Part shown: in pieces, positions 13,888 through 25,284 of the stretch
Layout: every line of letters starts with the position of its first letter
Numbering within the stretch: the stretch's first letter is position 1
Assembly: GCF_949628265.1 (NCBI RefSeq)
Contig: NC_088786.1
Location: forward strand, 20,419,681-20,483,680
Source of the DNA: Cloeon dipterum
Lineage: Eukaryota; Arthropoda; Insecta; Ephemeroptera; Baetidae
DNA: 64,000 bases
Reading direction: 5' to 3'
The notes under the pieces: model-generated
What the model saw: the letters and a program-made list of their open reading frames with translations, nothing else
What the model was told of the DNA's origin: nothing
The model's database searches: none
Made by a program: the position numbers and the translations under genes

Positions 13888-14556
13888 ATTTCTTTATACT
13901 CACTACAGTTGCCACTACATAATTACAATGTAAATCAAATCCAAAAAATACGTTTGCAATAAATAAAAATATCAACAACGATTGGAATTAAGACAATCTA
14001 TTTTAAAGGGAGTATTTTAAAATTGCCACAAATAATCACAAATTTCCAGGAATAAACTGGAATGATAAATTGAAATAAAATAACACGATTAGAATGTATG
14101 TTGGCGAAAATCAGCCGACTAGACAAACTTTTGTCAAGTGTACAATATCAATGTTGAGAGATCAGCGGTCATTAATATAATTTGAATGCATCACGTTTGC
14201 CTAGGAGATTTTTCCGTTTTTGGTACCTCTAACAGGGGGCAAATAACAGCAATCACTTTCTAAATATCAGCAGTCAAACTCGATCAGTGCTCATTCTGAA
14301 ATTTACAACGTCAAATCTCGTTCTGAATGGAATGCGCGGTGAGATCGTACGCATCAGAGTGTATTTCCAAAGTAGATATTGATATTCAATGCTGCAATCG
14401 TAACTTGATAAAATCTTTATGATAGAAATGTCTTTAGAAACATCTTTAAGTATCCAAAATAGTATGCCAGCGAATTGAATTAACTAAATAGTTAAAAATA
14501 CTGGAGCAGAAAATGAAAAGTTTTGTCGAGGGAAACACACTCTGCAACAAAGATAA

Positions 14557-17500
14557 TTAAGGATAGCAGCTGTAGTCTGGGCTGGCGCTTCTACTGCGAC
14601 TCCTGGACCAGCTCTTGCCCGAATAGCTGGACGAGCGCGAGTCGTCGTTATCACTGGAGCTGTAGCCGTTGTCGCTGTACCTGCGGCTCTCGGAGGACGA
14701 CGACATCGGTGACGAACGATGATACGGAATCGGCCTCTTGCGAGCACTGAAACCAGAGGCGCGGTCAAAAACCAAAACTCCCTTGGACAATTTCATTTAA
14801 AAATGCATGCTAAAAATTAAAGCAGACTTACCAGGCTGAGGTCTACGTGCACATTAAATAATAACAATACGGCATTGGTCTACAGAAACAAAAAATGAAT
14901 TAAAACATAGCAAATCAAAATTACACGTCTAAAGTAAAATATATTGAAACTTTTGGCCATCTAAATGGAAAAGCTGGAGAAATATTTTCTTTCACATTTA
15001 AAAATAGATTAATTTTTGTGGATTTGGAGAAAGGTATTATTTTTTATTTAATATTTTGGTATTTGTTTTTTTAATCTCCAACTTCCCCAATTCTTATAGC
15101 CAATTTAAATACGGCCAACTAGGGTTTTTTTGTTCCAGCTCAACTCAGTACCTGGTGATGCGGCGACGTTCCAAAAAACTCGGCGAGCCTCTGCGTCGAG
15201 GAATCGACGGAGATCGGCTGCGGGAGCGGTGCGAGCTGGATGACGATCGTGACGATGGCGAACCAGACGTGTACCGCCTCTTACTATATCGCGAATCATA
15301 CTTGCCAGATTCGTCTGAACTGCATGTGCTACATACACTGCCAGCCCTGAAAATAACAGCTGGTTAGCCTTGCCTTCCAAGGTTCGCATTTATTTTAGTA
15401 AAGCCCATTAAATTGCAAGACGTACTTTCGGTCCTAGAGTTTTATTTGAAATAATTAATAAAGAAATTATCAGCTATGTTAAGACACATGAAAAATTGAA
15501 AAACGGCTGCTGAAAATCCCACAATTTCCTAAAAAATAAAACAAAACTGCATTGCACAGTTACGTTTTTTGCAGAGATCAATAATTTCAAAATCACTATG
15601 GGTTCTTTGCGGAAAAATAAGTTTTACCCATAATTATGGGGAAACGTTTGTATGCCATTATTTGCCTTGGCCGCCGAGGCCGTCGATACGGGGGCGCGTC
15701 TCGTCCCTATAATTAATTATTCGTTCGGCTCTAGCCCTCGCACATTACTGTCTGTAGAAAAAATAAAAATTCATTTGGCATAAACTAATTTCAAAGAGTG
15801 GCGATAGCAGGCTTTTTACAAAATCATCGGAATTTCAGTACAAAGTTGTCCAACAGGCGCAAAAACATTAGATTTGTAAAATAAAACAACTTAGTTTGCA
15901 TTACATAGTAAAATTTTAGAAATGTGAACGGTTAAGCCACAATTTTCCTTGCCGTGAAAATATAGGATTATGAGTCTCACTCAATTTTTGCGCTTTCTCC
16001 GTTTACTGCCATGTCAAATGCAAGATCCACATTCTCAATGCAAAAGAAAGATCCGGCCCAGAGGACCATGGGGGCGGATTACGGCACCGTTTTTTAGCTC
16101 GACCTTGAACACTTATGCCAAGCGTTGCCATTTTCTGTCAAGGTTGTGTTGTCGTAGTCCGCCCCCATGCCTCCAACATACTTGGAATAACTGAGAGTTT
16201 TTCGACCAGCTGGATATTTGTCGGAATGGAATTACTAGTGCGTTTGTGCCCTTTGAATAACTACAATAGCCTCCTAGCGGCGGGGCACAATAAAGGTGAT
16301 CGTTAGAGGGATAAATAACATTTGTAAATTGTCCCTTTAGCATTATCCCTTAGCATATTGTAAAGTATTGCCTTCAGGTATTTTTTTTCAAACGAAACAA
16401 TTCATTCTCTGCCTTTGTCGTGAATTCGTCACACGTATTCCTGAGCTGTTTACCTGAGGTGCGCGGGGGGTATTTCTTTTCATGTAATGGCCTTGGGAGG
16501 TGTCAGGGTAGATTTACCCTGACAGAAAACTATTAATCAATATTTCTGTAGCCATAACTGAATGTATCGACTTAGTGGCGTCCAGGGTGCTAGAGAGAGC
16601 TGGTAGTCGAAGACTGACCAGCGACGCAAGCAGACGAGCCTTCTCTCTCCTCTCGCAGCCCTGAGCAGCCGAAACATTGTAAGTTAAAATCGTACTTTAT
16701 TTCCTTGCCTCACATTCCTTGCCAAAAATGAATCATACTAAAGAGACAATATATTTTACGAGTCCTAGAGCTGAACGAATAATTACGCGCGAGACGCACC
16801 CCTGTATCGAGGGCCCCAGCGGCTGAGGCCCCTCTAAATCGCTTTTTAGCGCGGAGCCGCGTTCCATGGACATGCAATCTTTTTGAAAATAAGGTGAAAA
16901 TCCTCTAATTTCTTCCCTAAAGAACAAGAGCACCGACCTTGAAGACCGCGAGGAGGAGGACGCCGAAGAGCTCCACTGCTCAGCCTCTTTCCTCACTTCA
17001 GGTTGTTGTGTCTCTTCCACCGCTGCTTTGACCACGTCTAACGTTTTCTCGTCCTCGTCAGGTACCAGGATCGGGGCAGGCTTGGCAGCTTCGATGGTAG
17101 GCTCAATCTCGCTGGGTTTCGGGACAAAGGAAAGTGTTTTCACTTCGATGGGCAGCTTTTTGAACGGTGACAAAAAAGGCCTGGCCAGTTTCTCCAGGGG
17201 CCGAAGCGGGTTGTTCTTGGGCTCGATGCGGAAGGGTGCGATCTCAGGCACCTTTCCCTTCCTGACAGTCTCCACTCTTTTGCCCCTGTCGACGGCTTCT
17301 TCCGCGGGCAGCGGGATCTCCGTCTTCTCGGGCAGGTCGTCAATATTGTCGTTTTCAGAGGAATAATTTAGTTTGATCACGTTCAGTGGCACAACATGAC
17401 TATCGCTAATGGTGACCAGCTGAACCTCATTCTTTTCGGCTTCCTCGCCCTTCGAGACCAGCTTCGGACTGCAAGAATTCTGCTCGCCGCCGCTGCTGCT

Positions 17501-20500
17501 GCTCTTGCGCGAACTGTCGCTCCTGCGGCGCTCTGAGCGGCTGCCCTTGCGACGCGACTTTTCCTTGCTCCGCTTTCTCTTTCTCTCCTTGCTACGTTTC
17601 TTTTTCTTCTGCCGGCCCTCACCGTTGCTCTTCTCGTCCGTCCTCACCGACGGACTCTCCTTAGACTTTCCATCATCTCGAGATCTGAGCAATAAAATTA
17701 ATGGAAAGATTAAAGCTAATAGAGCATTTAATAGGAAACTTGACTGATATATTTAATAAAAAAATTTCTTAAATTTAAAAATACATAATTTGGCAAAGTT
17801 TGACCTAAAAAGTCGGAAAATTTACAAAAAGGTTGTGGTTTTTATAAAATTACCATCCTTTACTAGCAATTGTTTTTAGACTTAGGAAAACGCCCTACTT
17901 AAAAAATGGCCAAATTAAAAAAGTTATCCCTGAAAAAAATCCTGGTAATACTTAACCCTGTCTATTTAGTTTTAGAATTCTGTGCTCTATACACTGAGAA
18001 AACTTATTGAGCAAAATTACCAAAAAAACCGCTCCAGAATATTCCTTACGCTATGTTTTAATTTTGTAGACGGTTTTATTTTCAAAATAAGGCCAACGAT
18101 GAGAAATGGTGTTCTCAGATATACATTTTTTTCCAGAGCTTTTAAGCTCAACATTTTTTACTGTTGAAATATACAAACTTATCTCAATAGGAAATTCTTT
18201 TTAAAATATTTTTGACCTTAAAAATTAAATCATCTTTTTTCAGTGTCTAGAAATGGAACAAAAAATCTGTTAATTTTTTTCTTGGAAAAAAGGTCCAGGA
18301 AAAATCCGGACAAAAATAATTGGGAATTTGAATCGAGCTGAAATAAAGGAAGGCTCACCTGCGACGTTTCCTACTGGAACGTTTTTTGCTCTTCTTTCTC
18401 CAACTATCAGAGTCCGAGCCCTTTTTCTGTCGACATTGGAAAAACCAAACATATCAGACTCTCATTTTGACTTTCCATGCAACAGCTACAAAACTTTTGA
18501 AAAAGCTAATCACTTTCTATGGTATTTCAGACTGATTAATGTTTCAAAATCATTATTTTAAACTATAAGCACATTTCTGAACACACACTTTCAGGAAATC
18601 ATATGTATTTTATAATTCTAAGAGTGTGACAATAAAATATGACGGTGGACTGCGCATATGAAATGCGAACGACGGACAAATTGCCGTTTGCTCGGCAATG
18701 CGTTATTATTTCCACTCAAAAACAGTGTACAAAGTAAATGGAAACATATGAACCAAACCATCTTTCATACTTACTTCACTTTACGAGATATCCTATGAAA
18801 CATGGTGCATGGTAGTTATAAACAAGAATAAATAATTCGCCTCAGAATATTTTGCAACATTTCACAACAGCATTTTTAGAAAACAATTTGGTCGGAACGA
18901 ACGCAAGAGTATTGGACACACAGGAAATCATGACGTCATACTAGAGAGGACTCTGCTACTTACTCAAGACTTTTAAATTTTATTCCTTCAGAGGGCAAGG
19001 CAACACAAGAGTTTAAGGAACGTTCGACGCCCGCCCAAGGAAACCTACCTGTTTCAAATCCTTCTTCGAGCTGGATCGCTTGCTGCCGTGCTTTTCCTTG
19101 TCCCTTTTTGCCTTCTTGTGAGACTTTTCCCGGGTGTCGGAGGAACTAAAGCCAGGGTCCAGATAAGCGACAATGCGAGTGAAAACGAACGCGCGCACTA
19201 TTACCTTCTTTTCTTGCTCTTTTTCGAGTACTTTCTCCTCCGCTCCGACGAGACAGAGCTACAGGGCAATAAAGAAAATTCAATCGGTTCATTAAATCAC
19301 TAGGAAGGGTGCATACCTATCCCGAGACTTCCTTTTCCGTTTCTTCGATTTTATGGGAAGGACCAAGGCATTTGGATCCACTGCGTCAACAAAGGTGCTT
19401 GGACTCGTTTTGTTTGAAGAGTTTGAGCTGCCGATCGCCTCAGACGTCCCCATGGTTTCCACGAAAACTTCCCGCTTCTGTACCTCGGCCTGTGTTTCTG
19501 AAACACTGTCGCAAAATTAAATGATGAAAAAGGGGCTCAGAAAATATATAATTATTTATTTACTTTCAATTTATATTCGGTTTCAAATACACAATATTTT
19601 CAACATCTCCTGTTGGCATGGGTATAATTGAAATTTCCTGGAGAGATAATATTAACCAAGTAACCTTTAAATATTTGGGTCAAAATCCAAAAATTGCCTA
19701 TTTAACAGGGGCTCAAAGTTTGCGATTTTGTTAAATTTCAGAGAAAATCATCTGGACTGAGGCAGATCACAAAATTTGGCGTTCAAGTCCAAATGAAAGC
19801 CAAACAAGTTGCTCTCGGTGACCAACTTCTTAGTTCAAACCATGGATATAAAAACACATATAAAATCATTTTCTTAGTAAAGATGAAAGGAAGCGGTCTC
19901 TCTTTGTATGACATGTCCAGACGTGCATCCCAAAGGAGACCATTTATTTTGTACGACCAAAAAAACGATTTGAACCGATTGTGTGTGCTTCGAAAAGAAT
20001 AGAAAAGAATACGAAATTAAAAAGGAGATTTATGACCAAGTGAGACCCTTTTGACAAGACGATCTAAGCGGTATAGAGAGTAGGTTTTTCATTAATATGA
20101 GAACCAATGAGATAGCACGACCCAACAATTGGTTATTTTCCCCCAACCAAGTTCAAGAAGGTTTCGGACGTGCAAGAGAGTTGTTCTCTGTATCGGAGGA
20201 GACGGGACAGTCAACAAAAAAATACTGATTGTGAAACTATCTGTTGCGACAGAAGGTAATTTTGAAAAATTGAATCACTCTCCTCTGTTTGATTTAGTTA
20301 TGTAAATTACATTTTTAAAGCCTCTCGTTAGTTACGATTGTGTTCTTTTTAAAACAAACAAATTTAAAAGATCTCTCGATCATAACAAAATATCTATACC
20401 AATTAATTATCAGATTGATTTACCTCCGAGCTAAGCTAAGTGGTGGAGCAATGTGACTCTGCGTGCTTCGAACGGAGGAGGAAAATGTGTTTTTGGTAGT

Positions 20501-21899
20501 ATTAACGTAGAGGCCGAGAGGAGGCGCGTGACCGTGACAGCAGCACGAGCAGCACTTGGCCCGAAACTGGTTGATCGCTGGCCGAAAACTGGAGGCCGAG
20601 CCACCGTCCTGCTGCTCGGACAGAATGGCCTGAAAGGTGCCCTTCCAGAGCCGCTCGAACAGGGCCCGGTCGCCGTTGGTCCAGCAGTTGTTTGCCTGGC
20701 ACAGCCTGCTGGCGCCGCCTCCTCGCCGCCGACGGTTGCGTTTCCGTTTTGGTTTGTCCATTTTTGGAAGACGTTGGATTCGTGGTGGACAAAAAGTTCA
20801 CCCGCGTTTGGAAGACTAGTACATCACATATCGGTTGGAAAATTGGAAGACTTGGATTTGCTAGACACGGGTATGACGGTCAAGTGACCATTTCGGGGCG
20901 GAACACAGGCTGTGCCAGCCCGTCCGTCGGCATAACGTAGCACTGCAGAGTCACTCGAGGGAAACCATCTTGCGCGCTCGGAAAATCAATATCTGCCGGG
21001 TGCGGACGAGGGTGCGCGCGCGGTGCACACCACCGCCCCCTCCTGATAGAAGGGTGGACGGACGCGAATCAATGAATGAATCGCTGCATTTTAATTATGA
21101 AAAATGCTTCTAGGGGCAACACAAGGCCACAAAAGATTTATGAGAAGAATTCTCGTTAATATTTGAACGATTTTAAGTAAATATGTTTTTTATCTGATTG
21201 GTAAATAAAAATATCTTTATTTTCATGGAGATTAATGGAAAAATAATATTGTGTGCTAACGACAACAAAGATAGTTAAATGTAAACAAAACATTCGTAAC
21301 TCACACTGTTGGCCTGTCAACGATCTGGCTCATTTGGCGTGAAATTTCTCCCTCCGTCAAGGTGTTGCGGAGCACTTGCACTCGGTCGTTTATCTCTTCT
21401 TGCGTCATTCTAAAACACGAAAGACGAAAGTCTTGGACACTATTAAAAGAGCAAAGATTGAAAAAGAAACTCCAGAGCGATTTCTATAGAGCGTCTTATA
21501 GAGAATAGGTGAGTAAAATTTTTCAGCGTAAAATATTTTTACAATATATTATGCTAGACAATTCACCAATAACTAACATTATTTTAACTGATTAAAAATC
21601 CATAGCCATGAGAACGTAAATAAGAATTTAAAACTTCAAACACAATTTTTGCTTAATTTTGACAAAAGCGGTTATATTTGTTTTGCAACGTTTGACGGCG
21701 ACTAAAATTAAATAAAGAACTTGAGTATGTATTTATCACGGAAGATATGAAACCATAAAAAATTATTTTAAAATTGAATTATTAATTTTGTTTACCCTTG
21801 CTCCTCTAGCATGGCTTCTAATTCAATGCATTTGAGCTCGATTCTACGCTGCTGTTCATGATTGAGAGACCTCTGAGATGGCTTTGCTATGTTTACCAT
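14557..21899 (-). CDS. Srrm234: Srrm234 (SRRM2/3/4-like splicing regulator), cwf21 + RS + eMIC isoform
   Basis: Serine/arginine-repetitive nuclear splicing factor. Exons: 21899-21796, 21409-21305, 19505-19317, 19258-19205, 19145-19049, 18426-18359, 17684-16938, 15346-15152 and 14746-14557. All join in phase (1749 nt, 582 aa). Exons 1-2 encode a cwf21 domain (LNHEQQRRIELKCIELE, then EEQGMTQEEIN), which in yeast Cwc21 and SRRM2 contacts Prp8 and Snu114. The middle is Lys/Arg/Ser-rich. The last two exons encode the eMIC domain that makes SRRM3/4 include neuronal microexons; its hallmark RRITSARKRPIPYHR spans their junction and is followed by Ser-rich and RS repeats to the C-terminus. The SRRM2-type extreme N-terminus is not visible. 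A likely 5' UTR exon ends near 22455 (donor GTGAGT), so I start at the first Met. Exon 7 has a weak donor (GTCGGT). Confidence 0.83.
15668..15740 (-). repeat. Arm 2 of the inverted repeat in the Srrm234 eMIC intron
   Basis: Complementary partner of 16759-16827, about 320 nt upstream (in transcript sense) of the eMIC acceptor at 15347. The GC-rich core (CGTCGATACGGGGGCGCGTC) stands out from the AT-rich intron. No coding frame is evident. Confidence 0.8.
16069..16169. repeat. Hairpin with 17-bp stem in the same intron
   Basis: CATGGGGGCGGATTACG (about 16069-16085) pairs with CGTAGTCCGCCCCCATG (about 16153-16169) with one G-U/mismatch position. A weaker inner helix (GACCTTGA with TCAAGGTT) follows. 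A second hairpin, GTGCCC/GGGCAC, lies at about 16247-16290. I do not recognise any catalogued ncRNA in it. Confidence 0.55.
16505..16690 (-). repeat. SINE-like repeat, copy 1 (minus orientation)
   Basis: The reverse complement aligns with plus-strand 36060-36260. Shared blocks in order are CGGCT..CAG, GAGGAGAGAG, GCTGG, CTCTCTC..TAGCACCCTG..C.CCACTA, CAGTTAT and GTCAGGGTAAA. It ends in a perfect 10-bp palindrome (TGTCAGGGTA / TACCCTGACA at 16501-16524). It lies in the sense orientation of the Srrm234 intron. Confidence 0.5.
16696..16701 (-). terminator. Srrm234: Proximal poly(A) signal for the eMIC-less isoform
   Basis: Minus-strand AATAAA 32 nt downstream of the stop at 16733. It lies inside the intron leading to the eMIC exons and between the two arms of an inverted repeat. 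No strong GT-rich element follows, consistent with a regulated or weak site. Confidence 0.5.
16733..17684 (-). CDS. Srrm234: Alternative terminal exon of Srrm234 (eMIC-less isoform)
   Basis: If the weak donor at 16937/16936 (AAG|GTCGGT) is not used, the RS exon stays open for 68 more codons and stops at 16733. A minus-strand AATAAA follows 32 nt later (16701-16696). This gives a protein that ends without the eMIC domain, with a new tail beginning RSVLLFFREE. Alternative 3' ends that include or omit eMIC are known for the fly homologue, so this is the expected second isoform. Note that the tail's coding sequence is itself one arm of the long inverted repeat described separately. Confidence 0.6.
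16759..16827 (-). repeat. Arm 1 of a 70-nt inverted repeat in the Srrm234 eMIC intron
   Basis: In plus orientation this segment (CCTAGAGCTGAACGAATAAT... then CGAGACGCACCCCTGTATCG) matches the reverse complement of 15668-15740 at roughly 85% apart from one short gap. Several differences are G-U compatible in RNA. It overlaps the coding tail of the eMIC-less isoform. Confidence 0.8.
20424..20761 (-). CDS. Srrm234: Alternative first exon of Srrm234 with SRRM4-like N-terminus
   Basis: This exon opens with a Met followed by a basic run and encodes 112 residues. It contains GDRALFERLWKGTFQAI, which resembles the N-terminus of vertebrate SRRM4 and SRRM3 (LFEKFWRGTFKAV-type motif). Its donor (AG|GTAAAT) is in phase 2, exactly the phase of the acceptor at 19505, and the same phase as the second cwf21 exon (donor 21304). 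It therefore behaves as a mutually exclusive 5' end: transcripts from here would lack cwf21 but share the RS and eMIC exons (625 aa in full). A CpG-rich stretch lies just upstream. The homology is from memory of the family; the phase fit is seen directly. Confidence 0.72.
20900..21060 (-). promoter_or_regulatory. Srrm234: Possible internal promoter for the SRRM4-like first exon
   Basis: A CpG- and GC-rich block (GGGTGCGGACGAGGGTGCGC and neighbours) sits 140-300 bp upstream of the start codon at 20761, in otherwise AT-rich intronic sequence between the cwf21 exons and that exon. This is what an internal CpG-type promoter would look like. Inferred only from composition and position. Confidence 0.35.
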
Positions 21900-22549
21900 C
21901 TCAGCACAGCCGCAATCTGAAACACAACACCAGCCACGGCTTTGCATTAAGAATAATAAATAATTAATTGGGTTGTATTATTGTTAAAACTAAACTGATG
22001 CCAAAAATTTCCCCAAAAAATAGAAAATTTTAAATTACATGTCAAAGCGCAAAAGTCGATGCTGTCTTAAATTAAATTGGCGGAAAATCAAGAAAACATA
22101 TGCGGAAGACGGTACGAATTTGGCTAAAAGAGCTTGTAATAATCTTTTGTGTCCTGCTCTCTCGTGAGGTCTAATCAATATTGGAGAGGGGAAGTCCGGA
22201 GGTGGAGTGCTCAAAAAAAGTCATGATCTGCACCCTAATAGAGCGAAGGGTGTTTCGATAAATAAAGACAATATTTAACCATCTGGAGTTGAAAGTGACA
22301 ATCGCAACCACTAAATACATATTATTTGACTTAAAACCGGACCGGACGTCATAAAAGTTTACACGAAGGGAGGTCATACAAATGCCACCCTCTGAAACTT
22401 CAATTTAAATTGCATTTTTGCAAGTCGGTGAAACGGGACGCGAGGCAAAACTCACCAGGACAGGCCGAAGCGGCCAGCGATTTTAGCGTCGATTCGACAG
22501 CGGACGCATGATTAGGCTGATTCCTGCCGCAATTCGCTTAAAATTGGCG

Positions 22550-24233
22550 ATCCTATTCGCCTGACTGCTGCCTGTCTCTCTTCTCGCTTCACACCCCTTA
22601 ATCCGGGGGCGCAGGCGCTGCGCGTGTCATTTGAATGAACTTGACGACAGAGCCGCTTCGTGAGCGATTTTAGAACTGCACTTTAGATGTGGTGTGAGTT
22701 GGGTTCAAATAACCGGTTATTATGTGCGTGAAAAATAATTGGGTTTCCACAAGTATCCGGTGTAAATTGAAATTTTGCCAGTTAAACCCTTCAACTACCG
22801 GTTAAAGTATATAAAGTTTACCGATGTATTTGCTAAAAGTACTCGATAAATGATACCGGTAGTAGCAATAAAGTACATACCGTTCACCCCTACACAACCA
22901 GTGTACGATCTCATTCGGACAGACAGTGAATACACTGCCATTTTGTTTTTATTGGTCTCTTCCGAATTAATTGCTTCTGGCCGATCGACGAGGCCGTAGT
23001 CCAGCCGGGACGGATGAGAAATCGACAGCTGTGGATTTTGGCCCCCCAATAGCGTCCAGTCGGCACATATTTGATCAATGAGTAGAGATTTACTGGTGAG
23101 TAAAGCGGGCCGTCGTAGTCGCCGTCGGCGGTCTGTCTGGGACGGAATGGGCCGCGCAGACGACCGTTCGGACCGCGGCGAGGCGGTGCGGTTGCGAAAA
23201 TCGGCTCGCGGTGCACCGCCGAGCCGACGGTGGTGAAAGTGCGTGGGAGTGGTCGGCGGCGAGAACGCGTAAAGGCCCACGTCACGTAAGCGCAAGGGGC
23301 GGGCGGGCGGACGGCCGAATTGCGAGATTCTGCACGGCCAGTACGACAGCGAATTTCGCATTCAGAGCAAGCAGGTCGGTCGCTGCATTTCGGTTCTCGA
23401 CCTTGCAGCCATTTATTTTCACTTGCTTGCGCAAGGGTGTGCTTGCGGGTGCTTTCCTCGGCCCCCCGGGGGAGCGGACTCGTCCAGCCCGCCCTAGCTC
23501 GCGTGATTCACCCCTGGGCTGCCCAATTTTGGTGAGAGCTGGTCGTGGCCGTGGCCAACCTTTTCCTTATGAGAGTGCTTACATATTATAATCCACTGTT
23601 GCTGTTCCGTGTGTGGTCTACTTTCGCACATTGATTGGTGCCCTCGTTACTCGGCTCTGCTGAATTGTCAAACCTGATTTTGCATTTTGCACATTTTTCT
23701 CGGCCTTGTTGCAGATCCTGGGTGAGGCTGATCTCACATGCATGGAGTTCCAGTTGGACAGCGGAGAGTATTGCCAAGCGCAGCACAAATAAAGCAGTCC
23801 CGAGAGCTCACCGAAAACAAAAACTACACAAAATACCACCGTGCAGTGTGTCACTTCTGTCGGAGGAAGAACTCTAATCAGTGCCATAACGCGAATTGAA
23901 TTATTCTCCGTGTGTTCCTGCTTTGACCAACTGTCACTAGTTCGTGGACGCGATTGTCTTCTCCTGTAGCAATTATTTTCATATAAATGGGGTGAATCTA
24001 TTTTGGTACGCAAACAGCCAAATCGCCTATGCTTAGAAGGTAATCAATCGATTTGCGTCGTGTACAAAATTTCAACTGCGAAATATAGTGCCGACTGTTG
24101 CAGCCGTAGTCTTCGAAGAGGATTTTTGTAAAAAATCAACCGAGACCAAGAGAAGGACCGAATTGTGAGGGAAGCATATCAGCTGACTCGTTGCAGAAGG
24201 GAGACGGAGAACAAGTTTGGCCCGCCGACTGCT
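22550..24233. other. Divergent promoter region between Srrm234 and PRL-1, and PRL-1 5' UTR
   Basis: GC- and CpG-rich DNA around 22960-23560 sits between two genes transcribed outward. On the plus strand a donor-like G|GTGAGA at 23531/23532 and an acceptor-like TTGTTGCAG ending at 23714 suggest a non-coding first exon and a 5' UTR continuing into the first coding exon of PRL-1. That leader would hold an upstream ORF of about 60 codons starting near 23747. Long Arg/Pro-rich frames here are shadows of the GC-rich composition. Confidence 0.4.
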
Positions 24234-25221
24234 ATGCAAAATCACAGCAACATGAGACACTCGGTCAAGCCCACTGTTTCTGAGATAGAATACAAAAACA
24301 TGAGATTCCTGATCACCGATCGGCCCTCGGACCAAAACATTCAATCGTACATTAAGGTGAGCCTGAGCGAAACCCAGAAATTAATCGACCATGACTGACT
24401 TTTTTCTTATCTCATTTGCAGGAGCTGAAAAATCACAACGTCAAGGATGTCGTCCGCGTGTGCGAGCCGACCTACAAGGTCGACGAACTTAAGCAGGAGG
24501 GAATCAACGTGCTCGACCTCGAGTACGAGGACGGAACGCCGCCTCCCCAAGAGGTATGTTATTTTCTCTTTACCACAATACAGTCCCGAAAATCCTTGCT
24601 ACCAATCAACAAAGTAATCCCTCAGGATTCAGATAAAGCCAATATTGACCTAGGCAGCACTATACATTTTTGATAAAGTGGGTGCAAAGTTAGCATGCTA
24701 TTCAAATGGTGAGGACCGTCTCGCTACTTGAAATCTTATTTTATTTCGCAATAAAAGCAGTTGTTGGATACATCTTGACGAGAGGAATTAAAATCTGCCA
24801 AAATATGGTGTGGGATGAAATTGGCAAAAATAACTGTTCCAAGCTCCTCGTCTGATTTTAAAATATCCAATTGTCATGTATCAACCATTTTTAAACAATT
24901 TTCCTTTCGCTTTGCTTGCAGGTGGTGAGCGAGTGGTTCAAGTTGCTGAAGACTCGGTTCAGGGAGACGCCTGGCTCGTGCGTGGCCGTTCACTGCGTGG
25001 CAGGACTGGGCAGGGCGCCCGTACTGGTGGCGGTGGCGCTCATTGAGCTCGGCCTCGACTACGAAGACGCCGTCGAGCTAATCAGAAAGTGAGTTTTATT
25101 TTTAGTGTGTGTGTGTGTGTGTGTGTCTGTTTGCCTAGCATTGATGCGACCGCGCACGGATTTTGGTGTTTGCGCTCGGGATTTTGAGCAAATACACCCC
25201 ATGTCCTCTTCATTTAATTTT

Positions 25222-25284
<63 letters not shown>

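Noticed and set aside
22795-23361. 188-aa Arg/Pro-rich minus-strand frame upstream of PRL-1
   Set aside because: It reflects CpG-rich promoter composition, with open frames on both strands and no recognisable domain.
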